From: Periweissella fabalis
GTDB taxonomy: Bacteria; Bacillota; Bacilli; Lactobacillales; Lactobacillaceae
NCBI RefSeq assembly: GCF_012396505.1
Contig: NZ_JAAXPN010000001.1
Location: 124,001 to 188,000 of the forward strand
Direction: 5' to 3'
DNA length: 64,000 bases
The translations under genes were made by a program, and so were the position numbers. The notes under the pieces are model-generated. The model searched no databases. It was not told where the DNA came from and saw only the letters and a list, made by a program, of their open reading frames with translations. How positions within the stretch are numbered: the stretch's first letter is position 1; every line of letters starts with the position of its first letter. Shown here in pieces: positions 36,460 through 44,131 of the stretch.

Positions 36460-37554
36460 ATGCCTAATTTACACAAGCTCCAACCGCCGCATTTTGCCGG
36501 CATTGATTACATCAAAGTAATCGCTTGTTTTTCAGTTTTACTCGTTCATTTTCGCTTGAACATCCAGTATACAATTCCAGCCAATACTTTTGGCCGCTTC
36601 GTAGCTTTATTTATGGCGACGGATTATGAATTATTTATTACTAGTGTGCCATTATTTTTCATGTGTACTGGATATCTAATGTTGAATAAAAAGTTCAGCT
36701 ATGATTACTATATTAAACTTGGAAAAGTTTTGTTACTGTATTTAATGTGTAGCTTGTTAACATATGCTATTTTAGTGGCTATCAAGCACCAGACCTTAGC
36801 AGTACATCAAATTTGGGATGGCATTCGGACATATCAATTAATTGGTTATGCCTGGTATGTTAAAATTTACGCGACATTATACTTATTGATCCCTTTTGTT
36901 AATTTGGTAATTGCGCGATTTAATGAAGCTAATAAATATTGGTTGTTGGCGTTGATTGGCGTCTTAATGCTTGTGGTTGGATTACCAACACCACTATCAA
37001 CGGGCTTTGGGATTAATTTACCGATTAATTATCATGTAATTTATCAACTATATCCATATGTTTACTATTTAATTGGCGCCTATTTACGTAAGTTCACGCT
37101 TAAAATTAATTGGCAGTGGTTGTTGAGTATTGAAATCTTGACAACATTAGCCGGTATTGGTATTAATATGCTACGCCGTAATCCCTTTGTCGGTGGGGCG
37201 GAAGGTAATTACCCATCATTACTAGTCATGGTGCAATCAATTGCATTGTTTATGCTTATCAACGTTTTGGCACAACGGCCGACTAAATGGGTTAGTTGGT
37301 TGAGTAAATACACCTTACCCGTGTACTTGATGTCATTTATCGTTGATATGTACGTCTACCCATTTTTCATTCATCTTTTGGGCAGTGGGAAAGCCACAAT
37401 TCCGTATGTCTTAGTGATTGGGATCGTAGTATTTGGCCTTAGTTTGGCGTTAACTCTCATCGCGGAAGCCGTTACTAATTTTATCTGGCCATATCTATAT
37501 CGTGTCTTAGGGATGCCACAAGCCTTGTGGCGCAAATCAGCTAATGTAAAGTAA
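36460..37554 (+). CDS. Acyltransferase-3 family membrane protein
   Basis: 364 residues, about ten helices. GIDYIKVIACFSVLLVHFRL holds the family histidine; VPLFFMCTGYLML and WYVKIYATLYLLIPFVN follow in family order. No SGNH domain, unlike the OatA-type protein at 46371. Such proteins O-acylate sugars of wall or exopolysaccharide; acceptor unknown. Confidence 0.85.
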   Translation: MPNLHKLQPPHFAGIDYIKVIACFSVLLVHFRLNIQYTIPANTFGRFVALFMATDYELFITSVPLFFMCTGYLMLNKKFSYDYYIKLGKVLLLYLMCSLLTYAILVAIKHQTLAVHQIWDGIRTYQLIGYAWYVKIYATLYLLIPFVNLVIARFNEANKYWLLALIGVLMLVVGLPTPLSTGFGINLPINYHVIYQLYPYVYYLIGAYLRKFTLKINWQWLLSIEILTTLAGIGINMLRRNPFVGGAEGNYPSLLVMVQSIALFMLINVLAQRPTKWVSWLSKYTLPVYLMSFIVDMYVYPFFIHLLGSGKATIPYVLVIGIVVFGLSLALTLIAEAVTNFIWPYLYRVLGMPQALWRKSANVK

Positions 37555-37659
37555 TCAACAATATATCGGCCTGTTGGAGTGCGTTTTTTGCAGTGATTTA
37601 GTACCGCAAAAAGAGTTAAGTGTTATTTTTTAAATTCTGCTTAATTTTCCTAATAATTA

Positions 37660-37823
37660 CAGTATACGCTTAGAATTCTGCTAGAGTAGAAGTAAGCGTC
37701 ATTGCGATTGTAAGAGAGCGCATTGAATTAGAAGGTTTAAAAACTAACTTGACGCATAAGAGAGAAGTTTAGTAGCCTAGTTCACTAGGTACAAAAGGCT
37801 TGGATTAGATCCAAGCCTTTTTC
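37660..37823 (+). ncRNA. Candidate structured RNA with terminator
   Basis: Between two genes, with its own terminator (AAGGCTTGGA/TCCAAGCCTT plus T run, 37795-37823). Stems: ACGCTTA (37666) with TAAGCGT (37693); overlapping and exclusive of it, GCGTCA (37696) with TGACGC (37750); CCTAG/CTAGG (37776-37789). The next gene has a promoter after the terminator, so this transcript is separate. It has hints of a T-box (AGAGAGCG) but no antiterminator box before the terminator. Confidence 0.45.
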
Positions 37824-37866
37824 TATGCCTAAAGAAAAGTGAAATGTATTAAATTTCATACATATG

Positions 37867-37895
37867 TTGACAATTAGTAAGTAAAAAGTTATATT
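37867..37895 (+). promoter_or_regulatory. Promoter of the oxidoreductase gene
   Basis: TTGACA (37867-37872), 17-base spacer, TATATT (37890-37895). Confidence 0.75.
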
Positions 37896-37954
37896 AGATT
37901 TGTAACAACGGGGAGCGACGAAGAAACAAGCATAAACATATAGGGGGGATACTT

Positions 37955-38602
37955 ATGAAGATTTTAATTATTGGTGCAACTGGTATGGCCGGAAGTGCCT
38001 TAACTAAATTAGCACACGAACACGGACATATGGTGGTTGCTAACGGCCGGGATGAAGCAAAGTTAGCACAATTAGCACACGAAAATCCTGGGATTGAATT
38101 GTTAGCCCAAGATGCATTTACGTTAACTAAAGACCAGTTAATGGCATATGATGTCGTGATTAATGCTTTTGCGACCGCACCAACAACCGCATATTTACAC
38201 ATTGATTTAGCGGCACACTTAGTGCATGAACTTCGGGGGGAGAATATGCCACGAGTAGCCTTTATCTTGGGGGCCGGTAGTTTAAAACACGGTGATCATT
38301 TGGTAGTTGATGAAATTTTAGCTGACGAAAGTACTCTACCATGGCGGGCGGTACCACAAGCCCAATTGGTCGAATTAGACTTATTACGATCAGTTGATAA
38401 TGTTAATTGGGTTGGATTCTCGCCTGCACAATTATTTACCGCAGGACCAGCGAGTGACAAGCCACTCCATGGGACTGACGATGTGCTTTTTAATACCAAT
38501 GGTGAATCAGTCACAACTTCCGGTACAATGGCAATAGCAATTTTAGCTGAACTGGAACAACCAACGACAACGCGGGGGCGGTTGACGGTTGCGAATGGTT
38601 AA
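37955..38602 (+). CDS. NAD(P)-binding oxidoreductase (NmrA/SDR-like)
   Basis: 215 residues. N-terminal ILIIGATGMAGSALTKLA is the GxxGxxG dinucleotide site of atypical SDR/NmrA-like proteins, followed by DVVINAFATAP. Higher GC than neighbours upstream, as in the next gene. Substrate unknown. Confidence 0.85.
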   Translation: MKILIIGATGMAGSALTKLAHEHGHMVVANGRDEAKLAQLAHENPGIELLAQDAFTLTKDQLMAYDVVINAFATAPTTAYLHIDLAAHLVHELRGENMPRVAFILGAGSLKHGDHLVVDEILADESTLPWRAVPQAQLVELDLLRSVDNVNWVGFSPAQLFTAGPASDKPLHGTDDVLFNTNGESVTTSGTMAIAILAELEQPTTTRGRLTVANG

Positions 38603-38722
38603 AATTGGCTGCTCAAAAAAGTAATGTTATTTATTATAAATTTCTTACATTTGAGCTAGATAATATCGCAGAATTTTGTTTCATGGTTATAATTAAGTCA
38701 GAATTTTAAAGGAGACTTACTT

Positions 38723-39307
38723 ATGACACAAGCATTAAACTTAGATTTAGCCAAAACAGCGTTGGTTGTTGTTGACGTTCAAAAAGGAATCGTGGGTTAC
38801 GATAATATTGCACCAATCGATGGTCAAACATTGGTTGCCCGAAACAACGAATTAGCCGACGCTTTTGCAGCGGCTGGGGCAACCGTGGTGTTAGTTCGGG
38901 TACGTAATACTGGTCGTGAAGGCTTCAACCCATTGACGGATGCACCGCATGCAGCTGCTAAGCCAACTGATGAAAGCTTTACTGAATTGGCCCTTGATGT
39001 TAAGGATAACCAAGATGCTGATGTGGTGATTGTTGACAAGCACAACTGGGGCGCCTTTTACGGCACGGATTTAGATACCCAATTGCGTCGTCGTGGAATT
39101 GACACGGTGGTCTTAACTGGGATCGCCTCATCAATTGGGGTTGATACAACGGCTCGTGAAGCTGCGCAAGCTGGTTACAACGTGGTTTTTGTACCTGAAG
39201 CCATGACTGACTTAAGCTTACGCGCCCACGAATTCGTGACTGAAGTGATCTTCCCTCGTTTGGGTAAGAGCCGGACGGTGGCGGAAGTGTTGGCAGCGGT
39301 AAAATAG
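38723..39307 (+). CDS. Isochorismatase-family hydrolase lacking the catalytic cysteine
   Basis: 194 residues. TALVVVDVQKGIV carries the Asp, VIVDKHNWGAF the Lys. Where cysteine hydrolases have a Cys (pattern TGxxTxxCV), this protein reads LTGIASSIGVDTTAREA, with Gly, as in true isochorismatases such as EntB and PhzD. GC-rich and codon-biased towards C/G-ending codons. Its TAG stop runs directly into the first 111-bp hairpin element. Confidence 0.85.
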   Translation: MTQALNLDLAKTALVVVDVQKGIVGYDNIAPIDGQTLVARNNELADAFAAAGATVVLVRVRNTGREGFNPLTDAPHAAAKPTDESFTELALDVKDNQDADVVIVDKHNWGAFYGTDLDTQLRRRGIDTVVLTGIASSIGVDTTAREAAQAGYNVVFVPEAMTDLSLRAHEFVTEVIFPRLGKSRTVAEVLAAVK

Positions 39308-39417
39308 AGTGCGAAAAGCCCCTGGGAAAAACCGAGTACTAACGTGGCCTTGCAAATGATGCGTTCTTGGCATCAGCGCAAGGTAAGTTAGACGGAGGTT
39401 TTTGGGGCTTTGAGCAC
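39307..39417 (+). repeat. 111-bp nested palindrome, element A
   Basis: Starts GAGTGCGAAAAGCCCC at the stop codon and ends GGGGCTTTGAGCAC. Successive inner pairs: AAAAACC/GGTTTTT, GTACTAAC/GTTAGAC, CCTTGC/GCAAGG, GATGC/GCATC. Same length and framework as the elements at 53234, 61848 and 61728 but different stem sequence. Confidence 0.85.
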
Positions 39418-39620
39418 GTCTTAGCTCAGCTGCCTTGGCGGAATTGTCTGGTCATTCGAGCACGTCTTGGCTCTACTGCCTAGAACGTCTTGCGGCTTTG
39501 AGCACGTCTTGGCTCAGCTGCCTTGGCGGAATTGTCTGGTCATTTGAGCACGTCTTGGCTCTACTGCCTAGAACGTCTTGCGGCTTTGAGCACGTCTTGG
39601 CTCTACTGCCTTGGCACTCC
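39412..39620 (+). repeat. 88-bp tandem repeat, 2.4 copies, tail of element A
   Basis: Units at 39412-39499 and 39500-39587 differ at two positions; a partial third follows. Each unit is a 46 + 42 bp composite beginning GAGCACGTCTTGGCTC, giving five copies of that 16-mer. It has open frames but no ribosome site; not a gene. Confidence 0.85.
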
Positions 39621-39643
39621 ACCAACACAATTATTGCTAAATT

Positions 39644-39677
39644 AAAAACCGTCGAGCATCATGCTCGACGGTTTTTT
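39644..39677. terminator. Bidirectional terminator
   Basis: AAAAACCGTCGAGCAT pairs perfectly with ATGCTCGACGGTTTTTT. Confidence 0.85.
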
Positions 39678-39691
39678 AGTATGCAAATAAG

Positions 39692-40188
39692 TTAGTCGAC
39701 ATTTTCAACTGCGAGTTCATTAATGAGTTCGCGATGTTGTGGGAAGCTTGCATGTAATTCAGCTTGGCTAAATAGTTTGAAATCAGCAAACGTGAAGCCA
39801 GGAGCGACCATGCAACTGACTAGCGCATAATCATCACCAGCGGCAACCGATGAACCAAAAATATGCCCATGTTTAACAGTGTATTGTAAGACGTCGCCAG
39901 CGGTCAAGTCTAAGCCAACCGTGGTTTTTTGGTAGTCTCCATCCGGTAAGGTAAAATTTCATGGACTTGCAGTGATGAACCATAGTGGAAGTACCAGACT
40001 TCATCAGCCGTTAACGCATGTAAATGTGAAGGGCTATCCGCAGTGAGTAAAAAGTAAATATTTGTGTATAATGGGCGCTCTTGCTCAGCTAACCAAACGT
40101 CTGCCGCCGGTAATTCTTTGTAGTAACCACCTTCAGGATGGGGAATTAAGCCGAGTTTTTCAATCCAGTATTCTTTTGGAATCATCAT
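39692..40188 (-). pseudogene. DUF985-type cupin protein, frameshifted by a 5-bp duplication
   Basis: Start ATG 40188 (AAAGGAG upstream). Cupin features: LGLIPHPEGGYYKEL, HLHALTADEVWYFHYG, then, in another frame, GSSVAAGDDYALVSCMVAPGF. The break is at 39945-39954, where GGTAA is present twice in tandem (TTACC on the coding strand); with one copy the frames join through ILPDGDYQKTTVGLDLTAGD. Slippage could restore it. Confidence 0.85.
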
Positions 40189-40267
40189 ATAAGCTCCTTT
40201 AAGTTAATAATTAAATTATTTCAATAATCCTAGTCGCTGTCAAACGTTGCTTAATATTTTCTTAATG

Positions 40268-40314
40268 GTATGTATTGCATACTATTAGTTTGTATAGTAG
40301 TATGTATTACATAC
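40268..40314 (+). promoter_or_regulatory. Two PadR-type palindromic operators
   Basis: GTATGTATTGCATAC (40268-40282) and GTATGTATTACATAC (40300-40314) start 32 bp apart, three helical turns. They overlap a TTGCAT-N17-TAGTAT promoter and lie just before the padR gene. Confidence 0.65.
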
Positions 40315-40331
40315 CGTAGCAGGAGGATGAC

Positions 40332-40661
40332 ATGGCAGAAAATGTTTCAAGTCAATTGTTAAAAGGGGTGCTCCAAGGAATTATGCTCGTCATTTTAGCT
40401 AAAGAACCCAACTATGGTTATGGGATTACCAAAGCGATGAATGACTATGGTTTACTAGCAATTCCCAAAGGTACGATTTATCCATTATTAACCAGTATGA
40501 CCAATAAAGGGTTGTTATCAACCGAAATGCACACGGCTGCAAGTGGTCGTGATCGCAAATATTATTATATTACCGCAGCTGGGTTAGCCGAAAAAAAGAA
40601 ATTTATTAGTGAATGGCATGAATTAGTTGGGATTGTCGATGGCGTTGTGAAGGGAGAGTAG
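40332..40661 (+). CDS. PadR-family transcriptional regulator
   Basis: 109 residues. LVILAKEPNYGYGITKAMND, then GTIYPLLTSMTNKGLL and GRDRKYYYITAAGLAEK are the PadR winged helix. First gene of an operon with two DUF1129-like membrane proteins; the first follows after four bases. Probably a repressor of this operon acting at the two palindromes upstream. Confidence 0.9.
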   Translation: MAENVSSQLLKGVLQGIMLVILAKEPNYGYGITKAMNDYGLLAIPKGTIYPLLTSMTNKGLLSTEMHTAASGRDRKYYYITAAGLAEKKKFISEWHELVGIVDGVVKGE

Positions 40662-40665
40662 TACT

Positions 40666-41370
40666 ATGAGAACCAGTGAATTAATTGAAAAAAATAATGA
40701 ATTACGGCAGTTATTAAATCCTGAAAACAAGCAATTTTATAGTGATTTTTTAGTTTATATGCGTTTTAAGACCGTGATTAAAGATTCGTTCACAGTAGAA
40801 ATTCTGTTACTCGAAATTCTTAATGATATTCTCGATGCCCAAGATGAAGGAACAAATGCGGTTCAATATTTTGGTAAAAATCCTAAGCAAGTCGCCGATG
40901 AACTGTTGGTAACGCTATCGAATTCTTGGCAAGCGATGCTATATTTTGGTGGGATTATTTTTGGTTGTTATGGACTATATACCATTTTATTAATGTTAGC
41001 GATGCCAACCGGGATGATCGATTTAGGACAGATACTATTGTTCATTATTTCTGGATTTATCATCGTGTGGTTTATATTAAAATATTTAGGTAATTTGGTA
41101 TATCAAGTAAAACGGACCATCAAATCAAATATTTTAAGAATATTATTGATGATATTGTCATTTACTATGATTGTTGCTTTAGGTGGCGGAATCGGTCTAT
41201 TGAAAACGCCATTACGATTTTTAATAAGTTCACAGGTTAGCATGGGAATCGTTATGATAATCATGGCCGCTTTAACAATTTGGTATTTCAAAATTGGTAA
41301 ACCAAAGATGTTACCAATTTATGTAACTGGTATGGGATTGGGTATCTTGGGAATTTTACTACGTTTATAA
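40666..41370 (+). CDS. DUF1129-like membrane protein, copy 1
   Basis: 234 residues. Soluble N-terminal 75 residues (SELIEKNNELRQLLNPENKQ, LLLEILNDILDAQDEGTN, YFGKNPKQVADELL), then about five membrane helices. The N-terminal DNA is nearly identical to that of the next gene, while the membrane halves differ. Function unknown; PadR-linked proteins of this type are often envelope-stress associated. Confidence 0.75.
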   Translation: MRTSELIEKNNELRQLLNPENKQFYSDFLVYMRFKTVIKDSFTVEILLLEILNDILDAQDEGTNAVQYFGKNPKQVADELLVTLSNSWQAMLYFGGIIFGCYGLYTILLMLAMPTGMIDLGQILLFIISGFIIVWFILKYLGNLVYQVKRTIKSNILRILLMILSFTMIVALGGGIGLLKTPLRFLISSQVSMGIVMIIMAALTIWYFKIGKPKMLPIYVTGMGLGILGILLRL

Positions 41371-41413
41371 ATATGCTAGTAATACTTATTTTTAACTAAG
41401 GGAGAACAAACCG

Positions 41414-42256
41414 ATGAGAACCAGTGAATTAATTGAAAAAAATAATGAATTACGGAAGTTATTAAATCCTGAAAATGAACAGTTTTACAGTGATTTTTTA
41501 GTTTATATGCGATTAAAATCATTTAAACAAAACGAGTTTAAAAGTGAAACGCTGTTACTCGAAATTCTTAATGATATCCTCGATGCCCAAGATGAAGGAA
41601 TCAGTGCAGCGCAATATTTTGGTAAAAATCCGATGCAAGTGGCTGATGAGTTATTAAAGGTTGAACCAATGTCATGGCGTGAAATTATTAAATTAATTGG
41701 CCTAGTGGTGGAAAATTTGCTTGCATTTGCTTTCTTACCAGCGTTGGTTAATCCACGAGCAACTCTCGATGTTGGTCAATTTTTATTGATAGCGGTCTAC
41801 ATAATTGGCCTAATTGTCATAGGTATTAAGTACTTAGCGACAATGTTTTATCAAGCTAAACAAAAAATTACGAATAAATTTTTGCAATTGTTATTACAAT
41901 TAATTGCCTTCGTGGTGGTCGGACTACCGGTTTGGGGATTATTTTACTTAAAGACGCCATGGCGGTTTATATTTAATGGCTGGTTAAGTATTGTCGTCAT
42001 CGTCCTGGTTTTACTAGCGTTGACGATTTGGTATGTTGTTTTCACTAATAAGGAGACTAAATTAATTTATTTACCAATTTATCTATTTGAGCTTGTAAAT
42101 GGTGGCTTAGGTATTCTAATGCGCTTTGATGAGATTGAAAGATTAGTATTTGATACCAAAAATGGTCGCTTACTCTTTGGTGGTGGTTTATTTATATTAT
42201 TGGTGTTATTTTGGGTAATTATTCACCTCCAAAATCGAAAAAATAAAAATAAGTGA
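41414..42256 (+). CDS. DUF1129-like membrane protein, copy 2
   Basis: 280 residues. N-terminal domain almost identical to copy 1 (MRTSELIEKNNELRKLLNPE; LLLEILNDILDAQDEG), followed by a different set of about six helices and a longer C-terminus. Own ribosome site (AAGGGAGA). Same operon. A terminator follows at once. Confidence 0.75.
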   Translation: MRTSELIEKNNELRKLLNPENEQFYSDFLVYMRLKSFKQNEFKSETLLLEILNDILDAQDEGISAAQYFGKNPMQVADELLKVEPMSWREIIKLIGLVVENLLAFAFLPALVNPRATLDVGQFLLIAVYIIGLIVIGIKYLATMFYQAKQKITNKFLQLLLQLIAFVVVGLPVWGLFYLKTPWRFIFNGWLSIVVIVLVLLALTIWYVVFTNKETKLIYLPIYLFELVNGGLGILMRFDEIERLVFDTKNGRLLFGGGLFILLVLFWVIIHLQNRKNKNK

Positions 42257-42257
42257 T

Positions 42258-42294
42258 TAAAAACCGATCTGCGCATTAGCGTAGACCGGTTTTT
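42258..42294. terminator. Bidirectional terminator
   Basis: AAAACCGATCTGCGC pairs with GCGTAGACCGGTTTTTT, between converging genes. Confidence 0.8.
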
Positions 42295-42581
42295 TGTTGG
42301 TATTGGTTGTGGATTTGTAGTGCCCGAAGTTTGCGGTTCTTACGTTTATGATAGAAGCTACGGCCATAGCCCCACGCATAGATGATGAAAAGCAGGCACA
42401 GTGGAATCATTACATAGTCATACCATGTGAGTGTGGGGCTATTAAGCCAAATCAAAAATAAACCCAGGACACCAATGCCGGGCAAAATCGCCCCAAGCCA
42501 GAAATAGCGATTATTAGCGAGCACAAATTCTTCGAGTAAGATTAAGATAATCGCAATGATGATAAACGTAAATTGAGTCAT
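42276..42581 (-). CDS. Small membrane protein, unknown
   Basis: 101 residues; three predicted helices (about 5-22, 28-47, 55-72) and a strongly basic tail (KRKNRKLRALQIHNQYQQK). AAGGAGG site upstream of its ATG. Its 3' end overlaps the terminator. No family assigned. Confidence 0.7.
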   Translation of the reverse strand: MTQFTFIIIAIILILLEEFVLANNRYFWLGAILPGIGVLGLFLIWLNSPTLTWYDYVMIPLCLLFIIYAWGYGRSFYHKRKNRKLRALQIHNQYQQKTGLR

Positions 42582-42718
42582 TGTAGTGCCTCCTTTACCG
42601 ATAGCTAATATGTAATGATAAAAATAAATAATAATTGAATTACTTTTTAATCATTATAATAAACATTATTGTTAAAAAAAGACACTCTCAAAGCTTGAAA
42701 TTTATTAATGAATTATTA

Positions 42719-42747
42719 TTGACTATTCAGTCAAAAATAATCATAAT
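42719..42747 (+). promoter_or_regulatory. tetR promoter with overlapping operator
   Basis: TTGACT (42719-42724), 17-base spacer, CATAAT (42742-42747). TTGACT-ATTC-AGTCAA (42719-42734) is a palindrome covering the -35. The ATG follows the -10 by only six bases. Confidence 0.65.
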
Positions 42748-42753
42748 AAGGGC

Positions 42754-43128
42754 ATGGGAAGAAATAAAAAATTTGATCCAACAGTCGTGTTACATGATAT
42801 TGGCTGGTTGTTTATTAAGAATGGTTATAATGGGACATCGCTTGATGATATTGTTAAGGTAACAGGGATTCTACGTGGTAGTCTATACAGTACTTTCGGT
42901 AGTAAATTAGGGATGTTTATCGCGGCATTTGAGCTAAGTTTACATGAGGAGGATCCGCAATTGAAGTGGGGGTTGTTACTGATTGCTATGCTTGAAGTAG
43001 CTCCACAAAGCACTAAAGTGGCCCAAATGATTCAAACGTGGTATGCCACTAATCAAACACCTGATATTGAAGCCCAAATTGGCCATGCATTGTTGAGACA
43101 CAGCGGTATTATTACTAAAGGAGAATAA
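42754..43128 (+). CDS. Short TetR-family regulator, probably from a leaderless mRNA
   Basis: 124 residues; TetR proteins usually have 180-200. The helix-turn-helix is complete (FIKNGYNGTSLDDIVKVTGILRGSLYSTFGSK), but the ligand-binding part is reduced to about 75 residues. No ribosome site exists: the expected transcription start is the A of the ATG. The following gene starts four bases after the stop. Confidence 0.75.
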   Translation: MGRNKKFDPTVVLHDIGWLFIKNGYNGTSLDDIVKVTGILRGSLYSTFGSKLGMFIAAFELSLHEEDPQLKWGLLLIAMLEVAPQSTKVAQMIQTWYATNQTPDIEAQIGHALLRHSGIITKGE

Positions 43129-43131
43129 ATC

Positions 43132-43482
43132 ATGGAAAATGTTGTTAAAATTGAAAATCAAACCTTAATTGTTATGCCACAAGGGGTTAACAAACTAGCT
43201 GCTTTAAAAGATAAACTTGAATTTCCGCTAGCACAAGTAGCCGGGGCCTCAATTGATGCTGGTATTTTACACGAAAGTAAAGGATTAAGGGCACCGGGAA
43301 CCGCTTTACCAGGTTATTGGGCCGGTACATTTCACAAAGATGGTGAAAAAACGTTCTTTAATGTTAAAAGTAGTAGCCAACCAGTGGTAATTCAATTAAA
43401 GAATGCTGAATTTACACGGCTAGTTTTGGGTGTGGAGCAGCCAGAAGAATTGGTACGCACGATCAATGAGTACATCAATTAA
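43132..43482 (+). CDS. PH-like domain protein, unknown function
   Basis: 116 residues. Alternating short strands ending in a helix (VEQPEELVRTINEYI) suggest a bacterial pleckstrin-homology fold. GAGAA ribosome site. Second gene of the tetR unit and so its likely target; what it does is not known. Confidence 0.55.
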   Translation: MENVVKIENQTLIVMPQGVNKLAALKDKLEFPLAQVAGASIDAGILHESKGLRAPGTALPGYWAGTFHKDGEKTFFNVKSSSQPVVIQLKNAEFTRLVLGVEQPEELVRTINEYIN

Positions 43483-43566
43483 ACCTTAATCCGCGAAGCC
43501 TCCCAGTTGGTGTCGCACTATGATATTTGGTAGAATAATAAGTAAGTAATTAAGGGGGATGAATAC

Positions 43567-44055
43567 ATGTTAGATGAAATTAAAAACCGGCTTTTACCAA
43601 GTAATAATAAGGCAGGAATTTCAAATCAACGGGCATTAGCCACTATTAAAGGGGCATCTGTGGCTGCAGCAGGGGTGGCAGTGTCACCAATTCCGTTTAC
43701 GGATGCAGCTATTTTAATTCCTGGTCAAACGGCAATGATTATTGAATTATACCGATTGTATGGTCGTTCAATTACGGAAGGGGCTATCAAAGGGATTTTA
43801 AGTTCATTAGCAACAACTACAGTCGCTCGTGGAGTTGTCGGAAATTTGGTTAAATTTATCCCTGGAATTGGGACGATTACTGGTGGTGCGATTAACGCCA
43901 CGGTGGCATATACCTTTACTAATTCAATGGGGATGGCTGTTGCACAAGCCCTTGAAGCAGGAGAGCTTGATACGCCCGGTGATTTAAAAGACGTTATTCT
44001 GGCCGCCTTTAACTTCCGTCGTTCAAGTAAACATAGCAAAAAAGCACAAAAATAA
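43567..44055 (+). CDS. DUF697/YcjF-like membrane-associated protein
   Basis: 162 residues. ASVAAAGVAVSPIPFTDAAILIPGQTAMIIELYRLYG and LVKFIPGIGTITGGAINATVAYTFT are the two hydrophobic blocks of the DUF697 family, which often accompanies GTPases. No GTPase gene adjoins. Basic C-terminal tail. AAGGGGG site. Confidence 0.7.
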   Translation: MLDEIKNRLLPSNNKAGISNQRALATIKGASVAAAGVAVSPIPFTDAAILIPGQTAMIIELYRLYGRSITEGAIKGILSSLATTTVARGVVGNLVKFIPGIGTITGGAINATVAYTFTNSMGMAVAQALEAGELDTPGDLKDVILAAFNFRRSSKHSKKAQK

Positions 44056-44085
44056 AGCTAGTCAACTTAACATAACTTGTTTATA

Positions 44086-44119
44086 ACCAGTCACTAATTA
44101 AAATTTTGGTGGCTGGTTC
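44086..44119 (+). terminator. Terminator after the DUF697 gene
   Basis: AACCAGTCAC pairs with GTGGCTGGTT, followed by a T-rich tract. Confidence 0.65.
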
Positions 44120-44131
44120 TTATTTTATTGC

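Noticed and set aside
37560-37823. T-box leader
   Set aside because: AGAGAGCG-like bases and a terminator are present, but there is no TGGNACCGCG antiterminator sequence before the terminator and no aminoacyl-tRNA or amino acid gene after it.
39412-39620. CRISPR array
   Set aside because: Five 16-bp repeats occur, but the intervening segments are themselves repeated and no cas genes are present.
39435-39695. Open frame of 86 codons
   Set aside because: It is built of the 88-bp tandem repeats (repeating WLYCLERLAA-type blocks) and has no ribosome site.
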